From contig DEXK01000018.1 of the NCBI GenBank assembly GCA_002364085.1, forward strand, positions 1 through 64,000: a stretch of 64,000 bases of DNA, given 5' to 3'. Source of the stretch: Balneolaceae bacterium UBA3186. GTDB taxonomy: Bacteria; Bacteroidota; Rhodothermia; Balneolales; Balneolaceae. Below are positions 17,793 through 27,658 of the stretch, piece after piece (the stretch's first letter is position 1; each line of letters opens with the position of its first letter). Below the pieces are notes generated by a model. It made no database searches, was not told the origin of the DNA, and saw only the letters and a list, made by a program, of their open reading frames with translations. A program made the position numbers and the translations under genes.

Positions 17793-18842
17793 TTAAATTT
17801 CTGAAAGTTTACTTTTGAGAATATCAATTTTTGCTATCGGTGTTGGGTCTATTTGATTCAATAGCGCTAAGTACATACTTACCCAATCAGCTAGTTGAAC
17901 TAAAGAAAATAAACGCTCTAACCTGCTTTCACCAATTGTTGTAATTTCAATAACAGATAAAGCTTGATCCATTACAAGATCCTTAACTATTTCCATTCGC
18001 TTCTTTACCCGATTATTGTCTTCCTTATCTTTCAGCATTACTACAGTTAATCTACCTGATAAATGTGCAATATGTTCCCACCCTACTATTTCGTTGTGGT
18101 TCATTTCGGGAATTAAATTTCCATAAACCAACATTTTCGAATTTTCTTCAATCTGTCCTCTCCAACGTAAGTTTACGGGTTCCATCATTAATGCATCGCT
18201 ATAGATAATAGGAAGTGATTCATTAAGCTCTTGAGCTAATGCTAATGCATCATTATCATCAAGATCTTTGTAATTAGAAACCCCATCTTTTAATAGTTCA
18301 TACGTATCTATTAAAACTTTATCGGACTCATTAAGAAAACCCAGGAATTGAAAAATTCTGAAAAGTGGCACAAAACTATATGCTAAAGCTGCTCTTGGGG
18401 GCATCCCTCCCGGAATTTGTATGTAATCAAATTCATGTTCTATAGCCTGCTTTTTTAACTCTCCTCCTGAAGTCACTCCTACAATTTGAGCTCCTTTTTT
18501 GAGAGCTGAGGATAAAGCTGTAAGAGTTTCTTCTGTATTACCCGAAAAACTACACGCTATAAAAAGTGTATGTTCATCTACATAATTTGGGATTTCATAG
18601 TGTCTAATAACTTGAACCGGATGTCGGCATGATTGCAGAGAATATGCTCGGATCAGATCAGCACCAATAGCAGATCCACCCATTCCCGCAAAACAAATAT
18701 TCTTGATCTTAGATGAATCAACTTTTAGATCAATATCCTCCGTCAGTTTCATTACCTCTTTCCAGTGGTTTGGAAAATTTGATATCAACCCCCACATATT
18801 GCCAGAGTCAACTTTATTAATTAATTCTTCGTTGATCTTCAT
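17793..18842 (-). CDS. Bifunctional phosphoglucose/phosphomannose isomerase-type SIS protein
   Basis: The 349-residue protein has two SIS (sugar isomerase) domains. GMGGSAIGADLIRAYS near residue 50 is the phosphosugar loop, followed by ACSFSGNTEETLTAL and GGMPPRAALAYSF. The C-terminal domain begins with the NHNEIVGWEH motif typical of the archaeal/bacterial bifunctional PGI/PMI family, which interconverts glucose-6-P or mannose-6-P with fructose-6-P. I prefer the ATG at 18842, 1 bp after the ptsI stop, over one at 18866 that would overlap ptsI by 23 bp. The sugar preference cannot be read directly. Confidence 0.9.
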   Translation of the reverse strand: MKINEELINKVDSGNMWGLISNFPNHWKEVMKLTEDIDLKVDSSKIKNICFAGMGGSAIGADLIRAYSLQSCRHPVQVIRHYEIPNYVDEHTLFIACSFSGNTEETLTALSSALKKGAQIVGVTSGGELKKQAIEHEFDYIQIPGGMPPRAALAYSFVPLFRIFQFLGFLNESDKVLIDTYELLKDGVSNYKDLDDNDALALAQELNESLPIIYSDALMMEPVNLRWRGQIEENSKMLVYGNLIPEMNHNEIVGWEHIAHLSGRLTVVMLKDKEDNNRVKKRMEIVKDLVMDQALSVIEITTIGESRLERLFSLVQLADWVSMYLALLNQIDPTPIAKIDILKSKLSEI

Positions 18843-18843
18843 T

Positions 18844-20559
18844 TTAATAAATTCTCCAGTCTTCAAATATTTCTTTTATTTGTGTTGTATTAGATGCTTC
18901 TAAAAAAGATTCCGCTAATTCTATAAACTCTGAATCACTATGGCTTATGAGCTCTTCTTTAACTTTTGGAATTGCATTAGAGATCATACTCAAGTTCTTA
19001 ATACCAAGCCCAAATAATCCGCACGCTCCAAGAACATTGCCAGCCAACTCTCCACAAACTGTTATCTCAGTATTAGTTTTAGAAGCAGCTTCTGATGTAA
19101 TCTTAATCAGCTTCCATAGTGATGGATGATATTGTTGATATAATGAGCAAATTTTTTCGTTTCCTCTATCTACCGCCATTGTATATTGGGTAAGATCATT
19201 GGTTCCTATACTCATAAAATCTAAATGTTTTGCCAAGTTTTCAGCATTTAGCGCTGCACTGGGAACCTCTATCATAGCCCCGAGTGCTATATCTTCATCA
19301 ATTGCATGCCCAGAGTGTACTAAGTAATTTTGAAGTTCGCTTATTACTTGTTTGAGTTGCAATATTTCTTCCTCTACCGAGATCATAGGAACCAAAATTT
19401 TCACTCGTCCCTTATTTTTGCCTGCACAAATTAAAAGTGCTTTGAGTTGTGTTTCAAGCAAGTGTTTTTCATCCAATAACATTCTTATCCCTCTCCATCC
19501 TAAAAACGGATTGGCCTCTTCGGGGATTTTGTCACTTAATTTATCACCACCAACATCAAACAATCTAAATGTTACCCAACCATCTGTGGATGAAAGTACA
19601 GATTCATAAAATTTTATTTGTTCTTGAAAGGCAATTCTATTGCTAAATATTAATCCCTCAGTTCTTAGCAGACCTATATTTGATGCGTTATATTTTTTCA
19701 GTTGTGTAAGCTCTGATTCAAATTCTACATTTGCAGATAGAAAAAACTCTGTTCCTGATTTTGTATGAGAAGGCTCACTAATATTTTTGAGCAACCTTTT
19801 CTGAGTATTTTTGAGCTTTTGAAGTTTTGCTTTATATGTATCAAGTAATTCTTCTTCAGGATCAAGGATCAACAGCCCCTCTTTTCCATCTAATACTCCG
19901 GTTGTATTTAATGCTTTTGCGGTAGCATTTTTAGCGCTTACTATACATGGAATTTCAAGTGACTGAGCTATCAAAGCTGCATGAGAAGTAACCCCACTTC
20001 GTTCCATAACTAATCCAATGAGTCCCTCTGAATGGAGTGCCACCAGCTCTGTGGGGCTTAATTCCTTGGTAACTAAAATTGTTCCTTTTTCAATTGTTAC
20101 GCCTTGCTCATCTTTGCAAATTATATCTATAAATCTATCTCTTAGATTTTCAAGGTCTACAATTCGTTGACGAAATAATTCTGATCCACTCTCTTTTAGT
20201 CGTTCAATAAAGTCACAAAAAGTTTTGTAAATAGCATAATCACCTGATAATAACTCATCTTTAATAATTGACTCAACCCTCCTTTCAACTTCAGAGTCGA
20301 GTACTATTTGTTTCTGAGTTTCTATGATAGCTGAAGAACTTGGATCCAGATAATCCAACATACCAGATAATTCTTGCACTAGTAACTCTCGGCCATTCCT
20401 AAATGCTTTTAAATGAACCTCGACTTCTGATTCAGTAATAATATTAGGATGAACTTTTCTACCTTTATTATCTATACAGACAACCTTACCTATAGCAATA
20501 CCTGAATTTGCTGATATTCCTTTAATTACTTTATGGCTCTTGTAGTCAATTTTACTCAT
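18844..20559 (-). CDS. ptsI: PTS phosphoenolpyruvate-protein phosphotransferase (enzyme I)
   Basis: Enzyme I takes phosphate from PEP and passes it to HPr. The 571-residue protein is of standard length. The phosphorylated histidine is His193 in SGVTSHAALIAQ, where the usual GG-x-TSH begins with Ser instead of Gly. The PEP-binding barrel includes FRLFDVGGDK and GTNDLTQYTMAVDR, and the catalytic cysteine is Cys502 in ITVCGELAG. I chose the ATG at 20559, which overlaps the end of ptsH by 8 bp; an upstream in-frame TTG at 20583 would add eight residues. No sugar-specific EIIB/EIIC gene is in the window. Confidence 0.95.
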   Translation of the reverse strand: MSKIDYKSHKVIKGISANSGIAIGKVVCIDNKGRKVHPNIITESEVEVHLKAFRNGRELLVQELSGMLDYLDPSSSAIIETQKQIVLDSEVERRVESIIKDELLSGDYAIYKTFCDFIERLKESGSELFRQRIVDLENLRDRFIDIICKDEQGVTIEKGTILVTKELSPTELVALHSEGLIGLVMERSGVTSHAALIAQSLEIPCIVSAKNATAKALNTTGVLDGKEGLLILDPEEELLDTYKAKLQKLKNTQKRLLKNISEPSHTKSGTEFFLSANVEFESELTQLKKYNASNIGLLRTEGLIFSNRIAFQEQIKFYESVLSSTDGWVTFRLFDVGGDKLSDKIPEEANPFLGWRGIRMLLDEKHLLETQLKALLICAGKNKGRVKILVPMISVEEEILQLKQVISELQNYLVHSGHAIDEDIALGAMIEVPSAALNAENLAKHLDFMSIGTNDLTQYTMAVDRGNEKICSLYQQYHPSLWKLIKITSEAASKTNTEITVCGELAGNVLGACGLFGLGIKNLSMISNAIPKVKEELISHSDSEFIELAESFLEASNTTQIKEIFEDWRIY

Positions 20560-20824
20560 CCTTAAAGCCAAATTTATTATCAATCAGCTCTACAATAGTC
20601 TTCATTGCTTCTTTTTCATCAGCTCCATCAAATTCAAGCTCAAGCTCCGAGCCATGTTCTGCAGCTAAAGTCATAACACCCAGAATACTTTTTCCATTAA
20701 CTTTATAGCCATACATATGAATAAAAAAATCTGAACTAAATTTACTTGCAGTCTTTACTAATGCAGCTGAAGGCCTGGCATGTAATCCGGATGAATTTTT
20801 GATTGTTATTTTCTTCTTTATCAT
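20552..20824 (-). CDS. ptsH: HPr phosphocarrier protein
   Basis: HPr relays phosphate from enzyme I to EIIA domains. The 90-residue protein has His15 in SSGLHARPSAAL as the phosphorylation site and a Ser46-type regulatory site in VNGKSILGVMTLA. The serine would allow control by an HPr kinase, but no hprK is in the window. It is the first gene of a minus-strand operon continuing with ptsI, which it overlaps, and is divergent from gatC across 140 bp. Confidence 0.95.
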   Translation of the reverse strand: MIKKKITIKNSSGLHARPSAALVKTASKFSSDFFIHMYGYKVNGKSILGVMTLAAEHGSELELEFDGADEKEAMKTIVELIDNKFGFKDE

Positions 20825-20964
20825 TCTAAATGAATTAGCTGTGCGAAAATGGGTATAATTTCAATAATTTCCCAAGTAATAAGTCTTTTTTTGAATATAG
20901 AATTAACCTTTCACTTAATCTTTCTTAAATTCACCCTCAATTAAATAACTCACACCATTTTTAA

Positions 20965-21252
20965 ATGTCAGTTTCCGAGAAAGATGTACAATACATTGCA
21001 AATCTGGCCAGACTTCAGGTAACAAATGAAGAAGCAAGGTCATATGCAAAAGATATGAGTAGTATTTTAGAATATATGGATCTACTGAACGAGGTTGATA
21101 CATCAAATATAGAACCATTAGAACATGTAATTGATCTTGAAAGTAGGTTTAGAAAAGATGAAGCTAAAGAACCTTTATCTCATGAAGATGCTCTCAAGAA
21201 TGCACCGGATGCTGATTCTGACTATTTCCGTGTACCTAAAGTAATTGAGTAA
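20965..21252 (+). CDS. gatC: Asp-tRNA(Asn)/Glu-tRNA(Gln) amidotransferase subunit C
   Basis: GatC stabilises the GatCAB complex, which makes Gln-tRNA(Gln) or Asn-tRNA(Asn) by transamidation. The 95-residue protein shows the family pattern: VQYIANLARLQVTNEEA at the start, ILEYMDLLNEVDTSNIEPLEHV in the middle and YFRVPKVIE at the end. gatA and gatB are not in the window. The downstream membrane-protein gene begins 4 bp after the stop, so the two may be cotranscribed. Confidence 0.95.
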   Translation: MSVSEKDVQYIANLARLQVTNEEARSYAKDMSSILEYMDLLNEVDTSNIEPLEHVIDLESRFRKDEAKEPLSHEDALKNAPDADSDYFRVPKVIE

Positions 21253-21256
21253 TATT

Positions 21257-23734
21257 ATGCAAAACTCAAATACACAAGACTCATCTGAAGGCTTTTTCTA
21301 TAATCTATCGGAAGTAAAACAGCATATTATAGCTTTAGCAGTTCTTTTTTTGGTACCGTTTATACTTTTTTCGGCAACCACCATTGGTGGGAAAGAATTT
21401 CAACGCCATGATATAACTCAATGGAGAGCCGGAGCAGAATCCGTAATAGAATACAGAGAAACATTTGGAGAAGAACCACTCTGGGTTGAAAATATGTATA
21501 TGGGTATGCCTGCATATGTGGTCTCTATTGTAAAATCTGTACCACATTTAGACGATCTATACAGAGTCTTCTATTCTATTTACCCAGCATTTCCATATTG
21601 GATAATGTTAACTGGTATGTATTTCTTATTAATACTAATGGGCTTTAAACCACTTACCGCTGTTCTTGGAAGTTTATTATATTCGTTAACTACATACTTC
21701 CCTATAATTATTGGAGCGGGTCACACCTCAAAATTCGCTGCTTTAGCCTATGCCCCTTGGGTATTAGCCGGATATTGGAAGCTTACTCATTCAAAAAATA
21801 AGCTTGCTGGTTTACTTTTATTCTGCGTAGCAATGGCTTTAGAAGTTCGGGCAGGACATCCTCAGATCACCTACTACTTCATGTATTTAATTGGTTTTCT
21901 TTGGATTTCAGATTCTTGGAAACTTATAAAAGAAAAGGAACTCAAACAGTTTGGCATCATAACTGCTTTATTATTTATAGGTGGAATTATTGGGATATTG
22001 GGTCATGCAAGAAGTTTTCTAACTCTTCAGGAATACTCTCAATTTAGTATACGAGGTGGATCTGCACTTGATGGGTCTTCTGGTTTGTCAACAAGCTATG
22101 CTTTTGCCTGGTCTCAGGGAATTAAAGAATCGTTGACACTATTTGTACCTGAAATTTTTGGTGGAGCTTCACCCACTTATTTTGGCCCAAAATCAGTAAC
22201 GTCAGGACCGCATTATCTTGGAGCGATCACTCTTCCATTTCTTTTGATGGCTTTATTTAAACAAAGGGGAAGAACTATGTTTGTCTTCTTTGGTACCGGC
22301 ACTCTGGCGCTTATTTTTTCTTGGGGAGAAAATTTTGCGCTAATTAACGAACTGGCATTTAATATTATTCCTTTCTTTGACAAGTTCAGAGCTCCGGAAA
22401 CATGGCTGGTTCTTACCGCATTTTGCTATTCGATTGTAGCCCTATATGGTCTCGCTTGGTTTTTTGAATTCCTCAAGAATAAATCCGCATCCCTAAAAGA
22501 ATTATATCTACCGCTGGGTGTTACTGTATTGATTTTTGCTTTTGTATTGGTTCAGGTAAAAACCATGAATTATACCAAACCTGGAGAAATCGAGAATATT
22601 GCTAACCAGATCGCTCAACAAAACAATGTCAGTCCTAATAATCCTCAAGTAAGACAAAGAGCTATCAGTTATGTCGATCAAAATTTTGTACCTGAAAGAG
22701 AAGAAGGAGCAAATAAAGACTTATTCCGGTTTGGATTGTTTATAGTCTTTTCTGGTGTAATAATTTGGCTGACCTTAAAACAAAAGATATCAGTTACTAT
22801 TGCGTCTATGGGATTAATATTAGTAACAGCTATAGACATGATAAGTGTAGGAAAGCGTTATGTTCCGGAACATGTTATCGTAAATGCAAATGTAAGCCCC
22901 GAACGTTATATAGAAACTCAGAAAAGAGATATTGACCAATATATAATGGATAACATTTACTCTGATAATGGTGAATACGAATACAGAGTATTTCCATTGA
23001 TGGACGGAGCCTTTAGTAACGCAGTTCCTTCTTACTTTTACCCAACAATTGGTGGCTATACAGGTGCAAAACTAAGTATTGTTGCTGATCTTCAAGCAAA
23101 TGGCGGACCATTGTTCAAAGGCAATGCGGGTTTAAACCTAGATCTTTTGGGTGCTTTAAATATCAAATACATAACCTATCAACAGGGTTTAAGTATTCCA
23201 GGTCTTACACCTGTTTTCAATGGCTCTTCAGGTACTGTTTATAGAAATGAAAAATTATTACCGAAAGCTTTTTTTGTAGACTCATTAGTTACGGTCTCTA
23301 CCCCGAACGAGGCTTTTGACTTTGTTGAACAACCAAATGTCGATTATTCTTCGATTGCAGTTGTCGAGACTACAGAAGCACTTTCAACTTCATCAGATAG
23401 TACATCGAAAGCAGAGGTAACAGAATATACAGGTGCAGAAATGACACTGACCTTAAATAGAAGCAAGCCCGGGTTTTTAGTTCTAAGCGAGATCTATTAT
23501 CCGGCCGGTTGGGTTGCAACTTTAAATGGAAATGAGATCCCTATCTACAAAACTAACTTTGTACTACGTGGACTAGAAATACCCGCAGGAGATCACACAT
23601 TAAAATTAGAGTTCAAGCCGAAATCTTACTCAATTGGTGTAACTTTATCTTGGGTTTCTTTGGGATTACAAACTTTAATCGCTCTATTATTTGGTCTTAA
23701 TTATTTTAAAAGAAAGAAATTAGGTGAGTCGTAA
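21257..23734 (+). CDS. YfhO-family polytopic membrane protein
   Basis: The 825-residue protein has a hydrophobic domain with many membrane helices (about residues 25-520) and a C-terminal soluble beta-rich domain ending in one more helix, the architecture of YfhO/GT-C-like proteins. Features include the WRAGAESVIEYRE exposed loop, GAGHTSKFAALAYAPW and the C-terminal YYPAGWVATLNGNEIPIYKTNFVLRG. B. subtilis YfhO has been linked to lipoteichoic acid glycosylation; here lipid-linked sugar transfer is a reasonable but unproved role. I chose the ATG at 21257; a TTG at 21245 would overlap gatC. It overlaps the next gene, a glycosyltransferase, by 11 bp. Confidence 0.85.
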   Translation: MQNSNTQDSSEGFFYNLSEVKQHIIALAVLFLVPFILFSATTIGGKEFQRHDITQWRAGAESVIEYRETFGEEPLWVENMYMGMPAYVVSIVKSVPHLDDLYRVFYSIYPAFPYWIMLTGMYFLLILMGFKPLTAVLGSLLYSLTTYFPIIIGAGHTSKFAALAYAPWVLAGYWKLTHSKNKLAGLLLFCVAMALEVRAGHPQITYYFMYLIGFLWISDSWKLIKEKELKQFGIITALLFIGGIIGILGHARSFLTLQEYSQFSIRGGSALDGSSGLSTSYAFAWSQGIKESLTLFVPEIFGGASPTYFGPKSVTSGPHYLGAITLPFLLMALFKQRGRTMFVFFGTGTLALIFSWGENFALINELAFNIIPFFDKFRAPETWLVLTAFCYSIVALYGLAWFFEFLKNKSASLKELYLPLGVTVLIFAFVLVQVKTMNYTKPGEIENIANQIAQQNNVSPNNPQVRQRAISYVDQNFVPEREEGANKDLFRFGLFIVFSGVIIWLTLKQKISVTIASMGLILVTAIDMISVGKRYVPEHVIVNANVSPERYIETQKRDIDQYIMDNIYSDNGEYEYRVFPLMDGAFSNAVPSYFYPTIGGYTGAKLSIVADLQANGGPLFKGNAGLNLDLLGALNIKYITYQQGLSIPGLTPVFNGSSGTVYRNEKLLPKAFFVDSLVTVSTPNEAFDFVEQPNVDYSSIAVVETTEALSTSSDSTSKAEVTEYTGAEMTLTLNRSKPGFLVLSEIYYPAGWVATLNGNEIPIYKTNFVLRGLEIPAGDHTLKLEFKPKSYSIGVTLSWVSLGLQTLIALLFGLNYFKRKKLGES

Positions 23735-25031
23735 AAAGATACTCATCATATCTTATTATTGGTATCCCTTTGCAGGAGTAGGAGCTTACCGTGTTTCCAG
23801 ATTTATAAAATACCTTTTAAGAAATAATTGGGAAGTAGTAATACTGACTACTAAGAAATCAGCTTCAGGAATAACCCAACAAGCTGATCACCCAATTTTT
23901 GAAAAATGTAAGGTATATCGATCAAATATTATAGAGCCAGTCGGGCTTCTTAGTTCTGGCGACAAGAAAAAAGAAAAGACGAGTAATCCATCTATATTTT
24001 ACAGGAAAAACACTAACTGGAAATCAAAACTTGCTGTTTGGGCCCGGCTCAATCTTATGGTTCCAGATGCAAAATTTACATGGAAATGGTTCGCAATTCC
24101 ATTAGGGAAAAAGATTATTAGGAAGGAAAGTCCTGACATTATTTTTTCAACGTCGCCGCCACCTACTACAAACTTGATTGCGAAAAAGTTAGCTGAATGG
24201 AGTAAGCTTCCATGGGTTGCTGATTTTCGGGATCCCTGGACAAACATATACTATTATGATGACAACCCTCAAAGTAAAATAGCAAAAAAGAAAAATCAGA
24301 AATTTGAATCAGCAGCTCTAACTAAAGCAGATCACATTACCGTAGTTAATAATGGTTTTTTTCCTGAAAATAACATAGATGGTAAAGTTACCCGGATCAC
24401 GAATGGCTTTGATCCTGATGATATTGTAGAAAATACAGAGCAAATAGTAGCAAACTCAAAATTTACGATTAGATATTTCGGCAGTATGAAGATCAATCAG
24501 AAGCCAGACTCTCTTATATCTGCTCTTAAAAAGATTGAAGATTCAAATCCTAAAATAGCTGATAAATTAGCATTCGAATTTTATGGCAGTATTGATCCTG
24601 ATATTCAAGCAGAATTAAAGAAAAGCTCTTCCAAGATCGAGTTTAGCTTTACCGGTTATATTTCTCATCAAGAAATGATGAGATTGACTCTTCAATCAGA
24701 TTTATTATTGCTCACTATTGGTAAATCTAGAAACAGCAAATTTGCTTTATCTACCAAGGTATTTGAGTATATGATCTCAGGAAAGCCGGTACTTGGTATT
24801 GGACCTGTTGATGGTGCTGCATCAGAACTTGTTCAAAAAACTAATATTGGGGAGTTTTTTGAACACACAGATAGTGATGGTGTTTTTAAATTTATTCTGA
24901 AGGTATTTGAAGCTTCCAAGAAAGAAAAAGCTCTTTTTGAAAGAGATCAAGATGAAGTAGATAAATATAGCTTTAAAAACCTGTCTTCCCAGCTTATTGA
25001 AATATTAGAACATCAAATCGAAAGGAAGTAA
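23724..25031 (+). CDS. GT4-like glycosyltransferase
   Basis: The 435-residue protein has two Rossmann-like halves. The N-terminal half begins with KKILIISYYWYPFAGVGAYR and RFIKYLLRNNWEVVILT, the acceptor-side pattern of GT-B enzymes. The second half has RITNGFDPDD and, near the end, STKVFEYMISGKPVLGIGP, close to the nucleotide-sugar-binding motif of family 4. No membrane segments are seen. The start is a GTG overlapping the YfhO gene by 11 bp, so the two are coupled and may act on the same glycan. Donor and acceptor are unknown. Confidence 0.85.
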   Translation: MSRKKILIISYYWYPFAGVGAYRVSRFIKYLLRNNWEVVILTTKKSASGITQQADHPIFEKCKVYRSNIIEPVGLLSSGDKKKEKTSNPSIFYRKNTNWKSKLAVWARLNLMVPDAKFTWKWFAIPLGKKIIRKESPDIIFSTSPPPTTNLIAKKLAEWSKLPWVADFRDPWTNIYYYDDNPQSKIAKKKNQKFESAALTKADHITVVNNGFFPENNIDGKVTRITNGFDPDDIVENTEQIVANSKFTIRYFGSMKINQKPDSLISALKKIEDSNPKIADKLAFEFYGSIDPDIQAELKKSSSKIEFSFTGYISHQEMMRLTLQSDLLLLTIGKSRNSKFALSTKVFEYMISGKPVLGIGPVDGAASELVQKTNIGEFFEHTDSDGVFKFILKVFEASKKEKALFERDQDEVDKYSFKNLSSQLIEILEHQIERK

Positions 25032-25042
25032 CCTGTTGCTTC

Positions 25043-26497
25043 TTATTTCAACTTGTCTCTTTGTTTTTTCCCCGATGAAGTTCTAGGTATCCTAGATATA
25101 AAAGTAATATCTCCCGGAATCTTATAAGGCTCTAGTTTTCCTCTTAAAAAAATCACTAGCTCTTTTACATCAAATTCTTCTTTATTTACGGGTACAATAA
25201 ATGCTTTGATCGACTCTCCTGTAATCGATCCGCTTTCTTTTACCGATATACAGGCTGAATCTTTAACAAGATCATGCTGATTAATTATCATTTCTATTTC
25301 ACCCGGAAATACCTTTTTCCCACCAACATTAATTACATCATCCTTCCTGCCACTTAAGAATATGTATCCTTCTTCATCTGCATAACCTAGATCCCCAGTT
25401 TTGAACCAACCATTGATAAATGAATCATTGGTAAGTTCAGGCGTTTTCCAATAACCAGGAGTTTGAACCCCACCTTTTACTACGATCTCTCCTACTTCCT
25501 TTTCAGGTAGCATAGCCCCGCTTTCATCTATGATACCTACAAAAGTATTTGGACTCGGTTTCCCAAGTGCATTCAATTTTAACTTTGAATCATGAAACTC
25601 AATAAAAATATTTGCGGCCACTTCTGTTAAACCATAATGCATACAAATTCTTGTATTTGGGAGCACTCCAGCCAGATCCTCTTTCTCAGAATTTTCCATT
25701 GGTGAACTGCCGAACTCTATATACTTTAATTTTTTAAAGTGTTTAACGTAAGTTCCTTTCATAAGCTTTTTCACGATCGAGAAACCAGCCGGAACCATGC
25801 AAATCCCATTTGCACCATAGTTTTCAATCGCATCAAAAAAAAGATTGGGACGAACAAAACCATCCACCAAAACAACTGTTGCTCCCAATAACATATTCGT
25901 CCTTAATCTCCTTAGACCAAATGCGTGGTGCAATGGTAAAGGTATGATCTCCGTATCAGAAGAATTGTTTCCGATAAATATGTTAGAGTTTTCTGCTCCC
26001 GCTAAAATATTTTCGTGTGTTAATTTAACTCCTTTAGAGTTACCGGTTGTTCCCGTAGTAAAAAGTATATCCGCTATCGTCTCTTTTTCGGGAAACTTAA
26101 AATTCTTAAGCGGTTGAACATCTAATAAATTTTTACCGAATGGAACTTGTTTAAATGGATGTTCAATATCTTTGGGATGAAGAACTATAAGTGGTTCCGT
26201 TTTCAAAATAAGATCAGCCAATCTGTTATCTGGAAGTTTAACGTCAACCGGAACTGCGATAGCATTTACGAGATGTATGGCTAAGTATGTATACAGAAAT
26301 AAGGGGCTTTTTTCTCCATAGAAAACGACTCTATCAGCTTTCGAAACACCCTCTTTATCTAAAAAACCTGCAACTTTTAATATATTATCTGAGACTTCTG
26401 CATAGGAGACCTTTTCATCCCCCCAAATAATTGCGGTTTTATCAGGGTTATTCGCTGAACTTTTAAAAAACCCTTCAACTATTGAGTTAACTTCCAT
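25043..26497 (-). CDS. AMP-forming acyl-CoA synthetase/acyl-ACP ligase
   Basis: This ANL-superfamily enzyme should activate a carboxylic acid as acyl-AMP and pass it to CoA or a carrier protein. The 484-residue protein has the P-loop-like ILFTTGTTGNSKGVKLTHEN near residue 145-165, MHYGLTE in the middle, KTGDLGYADEEGYIFLSGRKDD and the C-terminal lysine region PRTSSGKKQRDKLK. The next gene upstream, 8 bp away, encodes an acyl carrier protein, so loading of that ACP is the likeliest role. The substrate is unknown. It is the last gene of an eight-gene operon and is convergent with the glycosyltransferase. Confidence 0.9.
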   Translation of the reverse strand: MEVNSIVEGFFKSSANNPDKTAIIWGDEKVSYAEVSDNILKVAGFLDKEGVSKADRVVFYGEKSPLFLYTYLAIHLVNAIAVPVDVKLPDNRLADLILKTEPLIVLHPKDIEHPFKQVPFGKNLLDVQPLKNFKFPEKETIADILFTTGTTGNSKGVKLTHENILAGAENSNIFIGNNSSDTEIIPLPLHHAFGLRRLRTNMLLGATVVLVDGFVRPNLFFDAIENYGANGICMVPAGFSIVKKLMKGTYVKHFKKLKYIEFGSSPMENSEKEDLAGVLPNTRICMHYGLTEVAANIFIEFHDSKLKLNALGKPSPNTFVGIIDESGAMLPEKEVGEIVVKGGVQTPGYWKTPELTNDSFINGWFKTGDLGYADEEGYIFLSGRKDDVINVGGKKVFPGEIEMIINQHDLVKDSACISVKESGSITGESIKAFIVPVNKEEFDVKELVIFLRGKLEPYKIPGDITFISRIPRTSSGKKQRDKLK

Positions 26498-26505
26498 TTC
26501 TAGAT

Positions 26506-26727
26506 TTAACTCCTTTTTTGTACGATACTTTTTAGTGCTGCTATTGAATTTATTTGACCAATTTCTTCAGGTGAAATTTCAATATCGTATTCATCTTCTA
26601 TAGCTGTAATAATGTTCACATGGCCTAAAGAGTCCCAAGCTTCTAACTGTCCGGGACCAATCTCATCTGATAGCTCTGTTGTTTCATCTAAGTAAAGAAC
26701 TTCTCTGATAATGTCTTCTACTTTCAT
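26506..26727 (-). CDS. Acyl carrier protein, pathway-dedicated
   Basis: The 73-residue acidic protein is a four-helix carrier domain. Ser33 in WDSLGHVNII is the predicted 4'-phosphopantetheine site (the D-S-L motif). It is not the fatty-acid ACP: it lacks the usual housekeeping AcpP sequence around the site and is not beside fab genes. Instead it sits between an acyl ligase (8 bp) and an LpxD-like acyltransferase (17 bp). I infer that it carries the acyl group used to modify a sugar in this operon. Confidence 0.9.
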   Translation of the reverse strand: MKVEDIIREVLYLDETTELSDEIGPGQLEAWDSLGHVNIITAIEDEYDIEISPEEIGQINSIAALKSIVQKRS

Positions 26728-26744
26728 AAAATTGTTAATCTAAA

Positions 26745-27650
26745 TTACCTTTTTGGTAAAACTTTTCTACCTAATGCTTGAAAATTATCTTCTATATCCT
26801 GAGTTACTGTAGCTCCAATTGAAATAAAAACATTATTCCCAATTTTTAACTTATTAAGCAATGTAGCATTAGGACTTATCCAGACATTATCTCCAATTCT
26901 TGTAGAACCCGCTATTGCAACGCAACCCGTTATCAAACAATCTTTACCAATTTGGACATTATGTGAAATATGAACCGATTTGGATATCTTCGTACCTGCA
27001 CCAATTATAGTGTTATCTAATGTTCCTCTGTCTATAGTGGTGGCAGCTCCAATTTCTACATGGTCATGGATTTCTAAACCTCCAATATGAGGCAGTCTCT
27101 CCCATTTTCCTTCATCAGTTTTTGCCATTCCGAAACCCTCCGCTCCTAAAACAGCACCTGCTTCAATAATCACATCATCTCCGATAGTAGTTTTATCGTA
27201 TATATAGTTATTACCTTGCAGAATCGTATTTTTTCCAATCTTGCACTTTCCTACGTATGTATTAGGACCAATGTATGCTGAAGATGCAATTTCAGCTTCA
27301 GGATGAATAGTCGCTGATTTATGAATACCTGATTCTGTTTTAGCTGGAAAAATTCTTCGCATCAATCTGGTAAACGCCAGCTTAGGATTTTCAACTATTA
27401 TAAATCCTTTTTTTTCAAGTAATGATTCGTTCAGCTGTACTGTACTATCACAAATAATTAACTTCGATGCTGTCCGGCTTATAAGTTCCAGCTTGTTTTC
27501 ATTATCAGGACTGCACCAAACAATTGAATGTTCATCTGCATCAATAATACTCTTGAAATTATCTACATAATCAAGGTTACTATTTCCTTTGAATTCGAAA
27601 TCAACTGATAATGCTTTTTTAATATTTTCCAGAGAAAGTTTTTCCATCAA
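26745..27650 (-). CDS. LpxD-like acyl-ACP-dependent sugar N-acyltransferase
   Basis: The 301-residue protein has a small N-terminal uridine-binding-like domain (about 1-105) and a long left-handed beta-helix of hexapeptide repeats. The order and the VHISHNVQIG segment (catalytic-type His at about residue 230) match LpxD, which transfers 3-hydroxyacyl chains from ACP to UDP-glucosamine in lipid A synthesis. It is shorter than E. coli LpxD (341) and lies in a dideoxyaminosugar cluster rather than with lpxA, lpxB or fabZ. I therefore read it as a paralogue that N-acylates a nucleotide sugar. It could still be the genuine LpxD. Confidence 0.8.
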   Translation of the reverse strand: MMEKLSLENIKKALSVDFEFKGNSNLDYVDNFKSIIDADEHSIVWCSPDNENKLELISRTASKLIICDSTVQLNESLLEKKGFIIVENPKLAFTRLMRRIFPAKTESGIHKSATIHPEAEIASSAYIGPNTYVGKCKIGKNTILQGNNYIYDKTTIGDDVIIEAGAVLGAEGFGMAKTDEGKWERLPHIGGLEIHDHVEIGAATTIDRGTLDNTIIGAGTKISKSVHISHNVQIGKDCLITGCVAIAGSTRIGDNVWISPNATLLNKLKIGNNVFISIGATVTQDIEDNFQALGRKVLPKR

Positions 27651-27658
27651 AATATATT